DNA of 64,000 nt from Hylemonella sp. (GTDB lineage Bacteria > Pseudomonadota > Gammaproteobacteria > Burkholderiales > Burkholderiaceae_C): the NCBI RefSeq assembly GCF_027532185.1, contig NZ_JAPZSV010000003.1, positions 558,001 to 622,000 of the forward strand, written 5' to 3'. The notes beneath the pieces were generated by a model. The model searched no databases, was not told where the DNA came from, and worked only from the letters and a program-made list of their open reading frames with translations. Of the stretch, positions 47,144-56,222 are shown in pieces. Within the stretch, counting starts at the first letter, position 1. Every line of letters starts with the position of its first letter. Made by a program: the position numbers and the translations under genes.

Positions 47144-48283
47144 TCAGGCGACTTCGACGCGGCTGCGCCCTTCGTCCTTGGCCTTGTAGAGCGCGCGGTC
47201 CGCGCGCGCCAGCAAGGTATCGATCTCGGCCTCGTCGGGGCGGTTGGTCGCCAAGCCGATGCTCACGGTGATGGACGGCAAGCCGTCGGCGGGCTCGGCC
47301 ACACGTGCCAGGATGCGCTCGGCCACGGCGACGGCCTCTTCCTGCGAGGTCTCGGGCAGCAGCAGGACGAACTCCTCACCGCCAAAACGTGCGAGCAGGT
47401 CCGGGCGACGCAGCAGGGCCGTGATGCGCTGCGCGAAGTCCAGCAAGACACGGTCGCCCATCTGGTGGCCATGGGTGTCATTGACGACCTTGAAGTGGTC
47501 AATGTCCATGAGCAGCAGGGCCATGCTGCGGCCGTGGCGCCGGCAGCGCGCCAGTTCCTGCGCGCAGGCGTCCATGAACACCCGCCGGGTCAGGACATTG
47601 GTGAGTGGGTCGTGCGAGGCGATGTGCTCGAACTCCGCACGCAAACGGTCGCCTGCCAGCAGGATCATGCCCATGCCCAGGGCCAGAAGCATCAGGGCGT
47701 TCGAGCCGACGTAGAGCGACTGCACGCGCGTGGGCGTGAGCAGGCCCTCCTCCGCCATCGGCACCCAGGCCGAGAAGAAGCGCAGCAACAGCACCGTCAC
47801 GTGCAGCAGCAGCGTGGCGACGGTGAAGCGCGTGGGGAAGGTGCGCGGGCCGTGGCGCCAGATCAGCCAGGCCATGGACAGGAAGATGCCGGACCACACC
47901 AGGCAGACCACGATCAGACGCGCGTTGTAGTTGGGATCGACCAGGCCGTACCAATAGAGCACGGGCGCCAGGACCAGCAGCAGGGCCACCCAGCGCCACC
48001 AGACCACTTGGCGGCCAAAGAAGCGTGCGACGCCGGCGTGATAGCTGACGATGCCCGCCAGAAGGACGAGATTGGCGAGCACGATGGTGACGAAGTCCGG
48101 CCAGAAGCCGCGCCCGGCGAACAGCAGGGTGGAGAGGAAGACCCAGGCATGGGCCGCGGACCACAGACCCAGGCCCCGGATGCTGCGCGGGTAGCTCAGA
48201 CGCAGAAAGAACAGCATGAAGGCCAGCAGCAGGCCCATCAGTCCGCTCATCAGCACCAGGGAGCGCAGATCGATCGTCGCCAT
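47144..48283 (-). CDS. Membrane diguanylate cyclase (active GGDEF type)
   Basis: A 379-aa protein. Six or seven membrane spans fill the first 200 residues; the GGDEF domain starts HDPLTNVLTRRVFMD and has the intact active site RFGGEEFVLLLPE. RRPD lies five residues before GGEEF, matching the RxxD inhibitory site, so product inhibition by c-di-GMP is likely. Unlike the three proteins at the window start, this one should synthesise c-di-GMP. Convergent with recJ, 6 nt apart. Confidence 0.9.
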   Translation of the reverse strand: MATIDLRSLVLMSGLMGLLLAFMLFFLRLSYPRSIRGLGLWSAAHAWVFLSTLLFAGRGFWPDFVTIVLANLVLLAGIVSYHAGVARFFGRQVVWWRWVALLLVLAPVLYWYGLVDPNYNARLIVVCLVWSGIFLSMAWLIWRHGPRTFPTRFTVATLLLHVTVLLLRFFSAWVPMAEEGLLTPTRVQSLYVGSNALMLLALGMGMILLAGDRLRAEFEHIASHDPLTNVLTRRVFMDACAQELARCRRHGRSMALLLMDIDHFKVVNDTHGHQMGDRVLLDFAQRITALLRRPDLLARFGGEEFVLLLPETSQEEAVAVAERILARVAEPADGLPSITVSIGLATNRPDEAEIDTLLARADRALYKAKDEGRSRVEVA

Positions 48284-48394
48284 GCCGCGGCTCAGCGCGA
48301 GGACAGGGAAGGGACGCAGGGATACCGCATGGAGGTATTGTGCCAGCGGGTCGCCGTCCAGCAAGTGCCGGCGCGCGGGCCTAAAATGGTCCGC

Positions 48395-49252
48395 ATGAGC
48401 GCCATCCTCAACGCCGATCTGCATTGCCACTCCGTGGTCTCGGACGGCACGCTGACGCCCGAGGAACTGGCGGCCCGCGCACGCGCCAATGGCGTCGAGC
48501 TCTGGGCCCTGACCGACCACGACGAGATCGGCGGCCAGCAGCGTGCCATGGCGGCCGCCCGCGCGCACGGTCTGCCCTACCTCACAGGCACCGAGATCTC
48601 CATCACCTTCGCTGGCCAGACGGTGCACATCGTGGGCCTGGGCTTCGATGCCGAGGACGAACGCATGAAGGCCGGTCTGCGCGCCACGCGCGGCGGCCGC
48701 GGCGAACGCGCCCAGGAAATGGCGGCCAGCCTGGCGGCTGTGGGCATCCACGGTGCCTTTGAGGGCGCGCTCAAGTACGCCGGCAACCCCGAGCTGATCT
48801 CGCGCACGCACTTCGCGCGCTGGCTGGTCGAAACCGGCGTCTGTCGCGAGACCAACGAGGTCTTCCGCAAATACCTGACCGAAGGCAAGCCCGGCTTTGT
48901 TCCGCACCGCTGGGCCACGCTGCGCGACGCCGTGGACTGGATCAGCAGCGCTGGCGGCGTGGCCGTGATCGCCCACCCCGCGCGCTACAGCTTCAGCCCC
49001 ACGGAAGAGTACGCGCTGTTCTCGGAGTTCAAGGCCCATGGCGGCAAGGCGGTGGAGGTCGTGACCGGCAGCCACACGGCCGCCGAGTACGTGAAGTACG
49101 CCGACATGGCGCGCGAATTCGGCCTGGCCGCCTCGCGCGGCAGCGACTTCCACAGCCCGGACGAGTCGCACACCGATCTGGGCGCCCTGCCCTACCTGCC
49201 CGGCGCGCTCACCCCCGTGTGGGAGCTGCTGGCGGACCGCATCCACGCATGA
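48395..49252 (+). CDS. PHP-domain nucleotide phosphatase (RNase AM/YciV-like)
   Basis: A 285-aa PHP-domain protein. Metal-ligand motifs: NADLHCHSVVSDGTLTPEEL, LTDHDEIGG, GTEISI, VIAHPARY and SRGSDFHSPDE. This set is that of YciV/RNase AM and 3',5'-nucleoside bisphosphate phosphatases. Start could also be the ATG at 48386. It leads an operon with an EamA exporter (4-nt overlap) and a Sua5/YciO protein (1-nt overlap). Confidence 0.88.
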   Translation: MSAILNADLHCHSVVSDGTLTPEELAARARANGVELWALTDHDEIGGQQRAMAAARAHGLPYLTGTEISITFAGQTVHIVGLGFDAEDERMKAGLRATRGGRGERAQEMAASLAAVGIHGAFEGALKYAGNPELISRTHFARWLVETGVCRETNEVFRKYLTEGKPGFVPHRWATLRDAVDWISSAGGVAVIAHPARYSFSPTEEYALFSEFKAHGGKAVEVVTGSHTAAEYVKYADMAREFGLAASRGSDFHSPDESHTDLGALPYLPGALTPVWELLADRIHA

Positions 49253-50139
49253 CCCCTTACCACCCGCTCAGCGGCATGCTGCTCGCGCTTGCCGCGCTGG
49301 CCTGTTTCGCCACGCTCGACACCTCGGCCAAGGTGGTGGCGCTCACGTTGCCGGTCCTGCTGGGCCTGTGGTTCCGTTACATCTTCCAGGCCGTGATCAC
49401 CACGGCCGTGATGTTCCCGCGGCGCGGGCGCTCGCTCTTCCACACCCAACGCCTCGGGGCCCAGCTGCTGCGTGGCCTGCTGCTCGCCATCACCAGCCTG
49501 TTCACCTTCCTCAGCGTGAAGTACATGCCGGTGGGCGAATTCACCGCGATTGCCATGATCACCCCGCTGGTGGTGACGCTGCTCGCGGCCACCCTGCTCG
49601 GTGAACAGGTCTCGCGCCGGCGCTGGGTGCTGGTGGCCGGTGGCTTCATAGGCACGCTCTTCATCATCCGGCCGGGCGGTGATCTGTTCGGCTGGTTCAC
49701 GCTGTTGCCTCTGGCCCAGGTGGCCAGCTACTCGGCCTTCCAGATCATCACCAGCAAGCTCGTCAAGACCGAAGACGCCGTCACCATGCACGTCTACACA
49801 GGCTGGGTCGGCGCCCTCCTGGCCTCTGTGGCCCTGCCCTTCATCTGGGTCACGCCGCAGACCGCCACCGAGTGGACGGCGCTCACGCTCATGGGCCTGA
49901 TGGGCACCATCGGCCACTTCATGCTCATCCTCGCTTTCCGGCGCACGCCCGCGGCCACGCTCACGCCCCTGCTCTATGCGCAGATCGCCTTTGCCATGCT
50001 GGCCGGCTGGATCGTCTTCGACCATGTGCCCGACGGCTGGTCGCTGGTCGGCATGAGTCTGATCGCCTTCTGCGGTGCGGCCAGTGCCTGGCTGGCCGTG
50101 CGCGAAAGCCGCGTCAAGCTCGAACCCCTGGAAGTCTGA
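49249..50139 (+). CDS. EamA/DMT-family membrane exporter
   Basis: A 296-aa protein with ten membrane spans in two EamA repeats (LLRGLLLAITSLFTFLSVKY; FRRTPAATLTPLLYAQIAFA). Translationally coupled at both ends (ATGA with the PHP gene, TGATG with the next). Substrate unknown; the operon context with nucleotide- and tRNA-related enzymes gives no clear clue. Confidence 0.87.
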   Translation: MTPYHPLSGMLLALAALACFATLDTSAKVVALTLPVLLGLWFRYIFQAVITTAVMFPRRGRSLFHTQRLGAQLLRGLLLAITSLFTFLSVKYMPVGEFTAIAMITPLVVTLLAATLLGEQVSRRRWVLVAGGFIGTLFIIRPGGDLFGWFTLLPLAQVASYSAFQIITSKLVKTEDAVTMHVYTGWVGALLASVALPFIWVTPQTATEWTALTLMGLMGTIGHFMLILAFRRTPAATLTPLLYAQIAFAMLAGWIVFDHVPDGWSLVGMSLIAFCGAASAWLAVRESRVKLEPLEV

Positions 50140-50765
50140 TGGCCCAACTTTTCGACGTCCACCCCGAGAACCCGCAGATCCGCCTGCTCAAGCAGGCCGT
50201 GGCGATGCTGGAACAGGGCCAGGTGATCGCCGTGCCCACCGATTCGAGCTACGCCCTGGTCTGCCACCTCGACGACAAGGCCGCAGCCGACCGCCTGCGC
50301 AGCATCCGCCAGGTGGACGAGAAACACCACCTCACCCTGCTGTGCCGTGACCTGTCCGAACTGGCCAGCTACGCGCGCGTCGATAACCAGCAGTACCGAC
50401 TGCTCAAGGCCGCGACGCCCGGGCCCTGGACCTTCATCCTCGAAGCCACCAAGGAAGTGCCGCGCCGCCTGAGCCACCCCGCACGCAAGACCATCGGCCT
50501 GCGCGTGCCGGAGCACAAGGTGCTGCAGGCCCTGCTGGCCCTGCACACCGGCGGGCCGCTGCTGGCCACCACCCTGATTCCCGCGGACGAGAGCGAACCG
50601 CTCAACGACGCGCAGGAGATCCGTGAGCGCTACCAGCACCAGGTGGCCGCCGTGATCGACGCCGGCGCCTGCCCGCATCAGCCCACCACGGTGATCGACC
50701 TCAGCGGCGACCAGCCCGAGGTGCTGCGCCATGGTCGCGGCGACCCGTCGGACTTGGGTCTCTGA
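50139..50765 (+). CDS. Sua5/YciO/YrdC-family protein (YciO type)
   Basis: A 208-aa protein of the threonylcarbamoyl-AMP synthase superfamily. AVPTDSSYALVCHLDDKAA, the KRxxDK-like segment and GPWTFILEATKEVPRRL are visible. The YciO-type sequence PTDSSYAL differs from classic TsaC; E. coli YciO is not the main tRNA t6A enzyme, so a role in t6A is possible but unproven. Confidence 0.85.
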   Translation: MAQLFDVHPENPQIRLLKQAVAMLEQGQVIAVPTDSSYALVCHLDDKAAADRLRSIRQVDEKHHLTLLCRDLSELASYARVDNQQYRLLKAATPGPWTFILEATKEVPRRLSHPARKTIGLRVPEHKVLQALLALHTGGPLLATTLIPADESEPLNDAQEIRERYQHQVAAVIDAGACPHQPTTVIDLSGDQPEVLRHGRGDPSDLGL

Positions 50766-50824
50766 GCCCTCATTTTTCGCGGTGCTCGCCAAGGGCACGC
50801 AAGCACTCTGAGACAATTCCCCCT

Positions 50825-51493
50825 GTGGATACCGCCAACCTCATACAAACCGTCCTGATCTACGCTCTGCCGGTGCTCTTTGCCATCACCGTACACGAGG
50901 CGGCCCACGGCTATGCCGCCCGCTATTTCGGGGACAACACCGCGGCCATGATGGGCCGCATCACGCTCAACCCCATCAAGCACATCGACCCGGTGGGCAC
51001 CATCGCCATGCCGGTGCTGCTCTACTTCGCCACGGCCGGCGCTTTTCTCTTTGGCTATGCCAAGCCCGTGCCCGTGCGCTTCGACCGCCTGCGCCATCCC
51101 AAGCGCGACATGGTCTGGGTGGCGCTCGCCGGCCCCGGGGCCAATCTGGCCCAGGCCGTGCTCTGGGGCGCGCTGCTCTATGTGCTGATCGGCTCGGGGC
51201 TGCAGGAGCGCTTCTTTCTTGAGATGTGCCGCGCCGGCGTGCTGGTCAATGTGGTGATGTTCGCCTTCAACCTGTTTCCGCTGCCGCCGCTCGACGGCGG
51301 ACGCATCCTGGTCGGCCTGCTGCCCTGGAAGCAGGCCGCCTTGGTCTCGCGCATCGAGCCCTGGGGCTTTTTCATCGTCATGGGCCTGGTCATCGCCGGC
51401 GTGGTCAGCGCGCTGTGGATGAAACCCGTGATGGGCCTGACCTACGGCCTGCTCGACATCCTGCTGACCCCCTTCACCTACCTGATCCGCTGA
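50825..51493 (+). CDS. Site-2 protease family (M50) membrane metalloprotease
   Basis: A 222-aa intramembrane protease with a GTG start. The zinc motif HEAAH lies in FAITVHEAAHGYAARYFG and the third ligand in NLFPLPPLDGGRIL. Five or six membrane spans. This short form lacks PDZ and CBS domains. Substrate unknown. It lies 10 nt before trpS, a common neighbour in betaproteobacteria. Confidence 0.9.
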   Translation: MDTANLIQTVLIYALPVLFAITVHEAAHGYAARYFGDNTAAMMGRITLNPIKHIDPVGTIAMPVLLYFATAGAFLFGYAKPVPVRFDRLRHPKRDMVWVALAGPGANLAQAVLWGALLYVLIGSGLQERFFLEMCRAGVLVNVVMFAFNLFPLPPLDGGRILVGLLPWKQAALVSRIEPWGFFIVMGLVIAGVVSALWMKPVMGLTYGLLDILLTPFTYLIR

Positions 51494-51503
51494 GGCCTCC
51501 CGC

Positions 51504-52811
51504 ATGAGCAGCAAGAGCACCGTCCGCGTCCTGACCGGCATCACCACCTCGGGCACGCCCCACCTGGGCAACTATGTGGGCGCCATCCGCCCGGCGATTG
51601 CCGCCAGCCGTGCCGCGGGCGTGGAGAGCTTCTACTTCCTGGCCGACTACCACGCCCTCATCAAGGTGGACGACCCGGCCCGCATCCAGCGCAGCACGCT
51701 GGAGATCGCCGCGACCTGGATCGCCGCGGGCCTGGACCCGGAGCGTGTCACCTTCTACCGCCAGTCCGATATCCCCGAGATTCCCGAACTCACCTGGTTC
51801 CTCACCTGCGTCTGCGGCAAGGGCCTGCTCAACCGCGCCCACGCCTACAAGGCCGCGGTGGACAAGAACCACGCCGCCGGTGCGGACGAGGACGCCGACG
51901 TGACCGCCGGCCTCTTCATGTACCCGGTGCTGATGGCGGCGGACATCCTGATGTTCAACGCCCACCGCGTCCCCGTGGGGCGCGACCAGGTGCAACACAT
52001 CGAGATGGCGCGCGACATGGCGTCCAGCTTCAACCATCTCTACGGCGAGCACTTCGTGCTGCCCGAGGCCCAGATCGAGGAAAGCGTGGCCACCCTGCCC
52101 GGCCTGGACGGCCGCAAGATGAGCAAGAGCTACGACAACACCATCCCGCTGTTTGCGCCGCCGGAGCAGCTGAAGAAGCTCATCGCCAGCATCAAGACCG
52201 ATTCGCGCGCCCCAGGCGAACCCAAGGACACGGAGGGTTCGGCGCTATTCCAGATCTACCAGGCCTTCGCCACCCCGGCTGAAACGGCCCGGCTGCGGGA
52301 GGACTTTGCCGCCGGCATTTCCTGGGCCGACGCCAAGCTCAAGCTCTTCGAGCGTATCGACACCGAGATCGCGCCCATGCGCGCCACCTACGAAGACCTG
52401 ATCGCCCACCCCGAAAAGCTGGAAGCCCTGCTCCAGGCCGGTGCAGCCAAGGCCCGAAAAATGGCCACACCCTTCACCGCCAAGGTGCGTCATGCCGTGG
52501 GCCTGCGCGACCTGCGCGCCCAGGCGGCTGACAAAAAAGGTGACAAAAAAGACAAGGCCGCGCTGCCCAGCTTCAAGCAATACCGTGAAAGCGATGGCCA
52601 GTTTTATTTCAAGCTGGTCGACGCCCAGGGCAAGCTGCTGCTGCAGAGCGAGGGCTTTGCCAGCCCGAAGGAGGCCGGCCAGGCGGTCAAACGCCTGCAG
52701 GAGCTCTCCCAACCGCTGGCGGCGCTGCTCCAAGAGATACCGGTGAAACACCTGGTTACGGCTCAGGAGCTGGAGTCTGCGCTACAACAGCTGCTGGCCG
52801 CCCGGGACTGA
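51504..52811 (+). CDS. trpS: Tryptophanyl-tRNA synthetase with C-terminal DUF1508/YegP-like extension
   Basis: A 435-aa class I synthetase. HIGH-like PHLGNYVGAI and KMSKS in LDGRKMSKSYDN are present. Bacterial TrpRS is usually about 335 residues; here about 90 more follow. After a lysine-rich linker (DKKGDKKDKA) comes FKQYRESDGQFYFKLVDAQG and LLLQSEGFASPKEAGQAVKR, which resembles a DUF1508/YegP-like unit. The role of the extension is unknown; tRNA contact is possible. Confidence 0.93.
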   Translation: MSSKSTVRVLTGITTSGTPHLGNYVGAIRPAIAASRAAGVESFYFLADYHALIKVDDPARIQRSTLEIAATWIAAGLDPERVTFYRQSDIPEIPELTWFLTCVCGKGLLNRAHAYKAAVDKNHAAGADEDADVTAGLFMYPVLMAADILMFNAHRVPVGRDQVQHIEMARDMASSFNHLYGEHFVLPEAQIEESVATLPGLDGRKMSKSYDNTIPLFAPPEQLKKLIASIKTDSRAPGEPKDTEGSALFQIYQAFATPAETARLREDFAAGISWADAKLKLFERIDTEIAPMRATYEDLIAHPEKLEALLQAGAAKARKMATPFTAKVRHAVGLRDLRAQAADKKGDKKDKAALPSFKQYRESDGQFYFKLVDAQGKLLLQSEGFASPKEAGQAVKRLQELSQPLAALLQEIPVKHLVTAQELESALQQLLAARD

Positions 52812-52897
52812 TTCCAGCCCTGCGACCGTGACCCAGCGAGCTGCGGGTACGGTTCTTGCGAATTGCGGCTACCCCAGCTCAGAGGAGTGCCGTACCC

Positions 52898-53185
52898 ATG
52901 CCCGCCGCCCGCCCCGCCGTCATGCGCAAGCAAACCGCCTTGTCGGACCATCGCCAGACTTTCGATGAACTGTGCGCCTGGATCGAAGCCCATCTGGACG
53001 AGCCCATAGGCTGGCAGGAACTCATGGCCCAGAGCGGCCTGGACCACCAGACCCTCAACGCGCTCTTCTTCAAGTTCCTCAGCACCACGCCCATGGCCTG
53101 GATCCGCAAGCGTCGCGGGCTTGGCCAGCCGGCACTGCCGCGCACGGCCCCTGCGCACCGCCTGCTGCGCGCCGCCACGGCCTGA
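52898..53185 (+). CDS. Small AraC-type helix-turn-helix protein
   Basis: A 95-aa protein. LCAWIEAHLDEPIGWQELMA and the following FFKFLSTTPMAWIRKRR resemble the first half of an AraC-family DNA-binding domain. The second helix-turn-helix is missing, so it is either a trimmed remnant or a minimal regulator. AGAGGAG precedes the ATG at 52898 at good distance, so it can be translated. The C-terminal tail is low complexity. Confidence 0.6.
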   Translation: MPAARPAVMRKQTALSDHRQTFDELCAWIEAHLDEPIGWQELMAQSGLDHQTLNALFFKFLSTTPMAWIRKRRGLGQPALPRTAPAHRLLRAATA

Positions 53186-53209
53186 GCCGCAGCCCCCCGC
53201 TCACGCTGC

Positions 53210-53215
53210 TACAAT
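53210..53215 (+). promoter_or_regulatory. Probable -10 box of the tRNA-Ser gene
   Basis: TACAAT lies 18 nt upstream of the tRNA 5' end, a good match to the sigma-70 -10 consensus and at suitable distance. No clear -35 box was found. Confidence 0.5.
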
Positions 53216-53233
53216 ACGCGCTTCCACAAAGCC

Positions 53234-53572
<339 letters not shown>

Positions 53573-53590
53573 GCTAAAACCCCTTTATAT

Positions 53591-53667
53591 ATAACGGGTT
53601 TTTAGCATGAAATGCTTGCCCGGTGTCTAACGGGTCGTTAGCCTTGCCACCTAACTACTCGTTAGAC
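53591..53667. promoter_or_regulatory. Palindromic operator-like cluster upstream of the regulator
   Basis: CTAACGGGTCGTTAG (53627-53641) and CTAACTACTCGTTAG (53651-53665) share CTAAC-N5-GTTAG; a weaker copy, ATAACGGGTTTTTAG, is at 53591-53605. The first two, with flanking bases, also make one larger imperfect palindrome (GTCTAAC at 53625-53631, GTTAGAC at 53661-53667). Likely operators for the adjacent regulator; an attC-like site is the alternative. Confidence 0.5.
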
Positions 53668-53689
53668 GCATGCAACAACCCTCTTCTAT

Positions 53690-53908
53690 TCAGCGCTCAG
53701 CCCGGATCGGCGGTCCTTTGGGCTCCTCGATCGGCTTTCTCAGCGCCAATATGGCGTCTGTCAGTCCGGCTTCCTTGATGCCGTCCCGTACTGCTGACTT
53801 GATCACCAGGTACAGCACGAACAGCGCGATCACCAGGACTATCAGCTCTACGGCAAAGAACCACGCCCCGAGCCGTGCCATTTCACCCTGCATTGCGCTC
53901 ACACTCAT
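53690..53908 (-). CDS. Small single-span membrane protein of the prophage
   Basis: A 72-aa protein with one membrane span (about residues 15-40, FFAVELIVLVIALFVLYLVI) and a charged C-terminal tail. AGGGAGA lies upstream of the ATG. It is on the minus strand, upstream of and possibly co-transcribed with the regulator gene. No family recognised; small proteins here in inoviruses are uncharacterised. Confidence 0.6.
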   Translation of the reverse strand: MSVSAMQGEMARLGAWFFAVELIVLVIALFVLYLVIKSAVRDGIKEAGLTDAILALRKPIEEPKGPPIRAER

Positions 53909-53945
53909 TTCTTCTCCCTCTCGTGTTGGTCGGAAAGCCGTCGCA

Positions 53946-54015
53946 CCGGCCGCTGGCGTAAGCGCGGCCGGCGCGGCGGCATGCCTGACAAGGCACCCCG
54001 ATGGTAATCACGGGG
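53946..54015. promoter_or_regulatory. Two hairpins before rep: candidate phage origin or packaging region
   Basis: CCGGCCGC (53946-53953) pairs with GCGGCCGG (53964-53971), extendable by two more pairs past one mismatch. CCCCG (53997-54001 region) pairs with CGGGG near 54011-54015. They fill the 129-bp gap between the divergent small membrane gene and rep. Filamentous phage origins and packaging signals are hairpins, but no nick site was identified. Confidence 0.35.
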
Positions 54016-54037
54016 ATAACCTCCCGGGGGCTGCAAA

Positions 54038-55231
54038 GTGACCCGGCCGAACCTCTCCCCCCTGGTCCTCGATGGCGATCAGATCAAGCTGCGGCTCCAG
54101 TCTGAGCGTACCGACACCAAAACTCCGGTTCATGTGGATTGGGTGCGCTTCACCACCCTGCTCCGCAATGCGCCGATGCCCTCTGCGGAGCTGCTCTTTC
54201 CCCGGACCGACAACATTTGGGACGAGACCAACCGCCAAGCCGAGCTCGTTAAGACCTTGAGCCAGATACCGGACCCCGATTACTCGGCGTCTGTCCAGGC
54301 GTATGACCTCGCGCACCAGGTATGCGAAGCTCTTGGCGAGTCGTACAGCGTTAATGCTGAGATCCGCAAGGGCCACGACTTCTACCGCTGCCGCTGGAGC
54401 ATCGAGCGCAACGGCTGCGAAGTCGGCTGGGTCGGTTTCCTCTCCAGCAGCGAAAGCCCGCGCCAGGTTTCGCAGGCGCAAACCCTTCATTGCAATCTGT
54501 ACGGCGCCGCCTGCACCTTCGCGGACCGTGGTTGGAATGGCCGTCTTGCGGATCTGATCGACCAGCACGACGGCAAGTTGACCCGCGCCGATCTCGCGCT
54601 GGATTTCTTTGACGGCCTCTCAGGTGGCCGCGACATGGAAAGCATCCGCCAGGACTACATGGCCGGCCTCATGGACAGCGGCGGCAAGCGCTTGAAGTGC
54701 AGCCAGGCCGGTGACTGGTGCAACGGCGCTGAGCGCTCGTTCTACATCGGCAGCCGCGAGGCCGGCAAGCAAACCAACATCTATGAAAAGGGCGACCAGC
54801 TCTATGGTCCCGATGCTGGCTCACCCTGGGTCCGCATCGAGCTGCGCTACGGCAACAAACTGCGCTTCCTGTCCGTGGATCTGCTGCGCCGCCCTGCTGA
54901 ATTTTTCGCAGGCGCAAGTGACTGGCATGCGGCCATGTTGCGTGAAGCTGACCAGGCCGTCACACCTGAGCCCGTCAAAACCACCCCCCGCCTTGCCATC
55001 CAGACCATTGAGGCTGAAGTGGCCCGCAATGTTCGCTGGGCGCTGTCGGTGGCGGCTCCAACGATCACCGTTGCTTTCCAAAACCTCGGCGACGAGTTCC
55101 TGCAGCTCTGCACGAATCACAAGCTTCCTGGTCGTCTGCAGCGCTTCAACCCTTCCGAGTTGAAGCGTGTTTTCCGCCAGGCGTTCGAGTCTGTTTCATC
55201 GGTCGAAGGGCAAAGCCCGGCCTTCGCATGA
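54038..55231 (+). CDS. Rolling-circle replication initiation protein (inovirus Rep)
   Basis: A 397-aa Rep_trans-type protein with a GTG start after GGGGG. Conserved segments: RADLALDFFDG (183-193), YIGSREAGKQTNIYEKG (236-252), which holds the candidate nicking tyrosine, and VRIELRYGNKLR (265-276). It would nick the double-stranded form and start plus-strand synthesis. First gene of the plus-strand phage operon. Confidence 0.9.
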   Translation: MTRPNLSPLVLDGDQIKLRLQSERTDTKTPVHVDWVRFTTLLRNAPMPSAELLFPRTDNIWDETNRQAELVKTLSQIPDPDYSASVQAYDLAHQVCEALGESYSVNAEIRKGHDFYRCRWSIERNGCEVGWVGFLSSSESPRQVSQAQTLHCNLYGAACTFADRGWNGRLADLIDQHDGKLTRADLALDFFDGLSGGRDMESIRQDYMAGLMDSGGKRLKCSQAGDWCNGAERSFYIGSREAGKQTNIYEKGDQLYGPDAGSPWVRIELRYGNKLRFLSVDLLRRPAEFFAGASDWHAAMLREADQAVTPEPVKTTPRLAIQTIEAEVARNVRWALSVAAPTITVAFQNLGDEFLQLCTNHKLPGRLQRFNPSELKRVFRQAFESVSSVEGQSPAFA

Positions 55232-55258
55232 CCGCAATCAGGGCAAAGGAGTAATCAC

Positions 55259-55588
55259 ATGAAATTCAAGAATCGGGTGCTCTGCACCGGCATCAAAGAG
55301 TCCGCCGGCTCGATGGAAGGCAAGGCGTTCAGCTCGACCACGTTCCACTTGATTGTGGACGTGGCCGAGAACAGCGCGGGTCGATCCATCGGCCAGGTCA
55401 CGCGTCCCTTCAAGTACGGCGACGCCACTGAGTTCGAGAAGTGGGCGCACCTAGGCAAAGCCTGGCCTCCCGGTGGCCTGCCCTGTGAAGCAGAGTTCGA
55501 GGTTGTGGCCGGTGCTGACAACACCAGCAAGCTCGTCCTTCTCGGCATCTCGCCTGCGCAACAGTCGCCGGCACGCGCTGCGGCCTAA
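55259..55588 (+). CDS. Probable ssDNA-binding protein (gpV-type)
   Basis: A 109-aa protein with AAAGGAG upstream. Its size, beta-rich look and position right after rep match the ssDNA-binding protein that coats phage DNA before extrusion. No motif alone proves this; the call rests mainly on gene order. Confidence 0.6.
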   Translation: MKFKNRVLCTGIKESAGSMEGKAFSSTTFHLIVDVAENSAGRSIGQVTRPFKYGDATEFEKWAHLGKAWPPGGLPCEAEFEVVAGADNTSKLVLLGISPAQQSPARAAA

Positions 55589-55590
55589 CC

Positions 55591-55812
55591 ATGCGCCTGG
55601 TCGTCCAGTCCACGGTTACGGGGCGCTTCCTGGTGCCCTCCTCTGACGGGGGTGAACCCATTTGGGTTCGCTCCCTGCGGGAAGCTGGCGGCGGTGTTGT
55701 CTCTGACCTTGAGGCCGCGCACCAGCTCGTGATTGACTGCCTGGACGTGGACGACTACGCCCAGGTCGTCGATCTCGACCGTCTGGGCACGGCCAACGAT
55801 TACACGGACTGA
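55591..55812 (+). CDS. Small prophage protein of unknown function (73 aa)
   Basis: A 73-aa soluble protein (MRLVVQSTVTGRFLVPSSDG) beginning 2 nt after the preceding stop. Acidic C-terminal half (DVDDYAQVVDLDRLG). No domain recognised. Conserved placement between the ssDNA-binding gene and coat genes suggests a phage role. Confidence 0.65.
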   Translation: MRLVVQSTVTGRFLVPSSDGGEPIWVRSLREAGGGVVSDLEAAHQLVIDCLDVDDYAQVVDLDRLGTANDYTD

Positions 55813-55814
55813 TC

Positions 55815-55919
55815 ATGGAAAACCTTTTCCTCATGCTCGCATTCCCGGTTGGCGTAGTGGTCTGCTCGTACGGGCTCATTCGCGGCTTTCATGCGGTTCT
55901 TTTGCACCTTTATGGCTGA
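55815..55919 (+). CDS. Small hydrophobic prophage protein (34 aa), minor coat candidate
   Basis: MENLFLMLAFPVGVVVCSYG then LIRGFHAVLLHLYG: almost entirely one membrane segment. Size equals the Ff minor coat proteins pVII and pIX (about 32-33 aa). It starts 2 nt after the previous stop and overlaps the next gene's start. No clear Shine-Dalgarno, so coupling is likely. Confidence 0.5.
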   Translation: MENLFLMLAFPVGVVVCSYGLIRGFHAVLLHLYG

Positions 55920-56121
55920 TCCTGTCGTCATCGAGTGCACCAGCGCCTGCACGATCACGGTCGTGCATGACCTGGCATTGCCACCGCTGCAGCTCACCCC
56001 TGAGGAAGGTGGCCAGGTTGCAGCGTCAATCCTTTTTCTCTGGGCGGCTGCTTGGGCCTTCCGCATGGCCATCAGGGCCTTGAACGTGGATCGGAAGGAG
56101 GAAAGCAGCAGCTCTGACTGA
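55912..56121 (+). CDS. Small prophage membrane protein (69 aa), minor coat candidate
   Basis: A 69-aa protein starting at 55912 inside the end of the preceding ORF. An N-terminal part with two cysteines (IECTSACTITVVHDL) is followed by one membrane span (VAASILFLWAAAWAFRMAI) and a charged tail. Position just before the major coat gene fits a minor virion protein. Family not certain. Confidence 0.6.
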   Translation: MADPVVIECTSACTITVVHDLALPPLQLTPEEGGQVAASILFLWAAAWAFRMAIRALNVDRKEESSSSD

Positions 56122-56222
56122 GTTTGCAGCGTTCAGCCCGCCAGCGTTGTGAAACGTCGTGGGCTGACCGGTGTAAACCCGCAATCTTGCGGGAACACCT
56201 TTCGAAAGAAAGTGAGTTCCAC

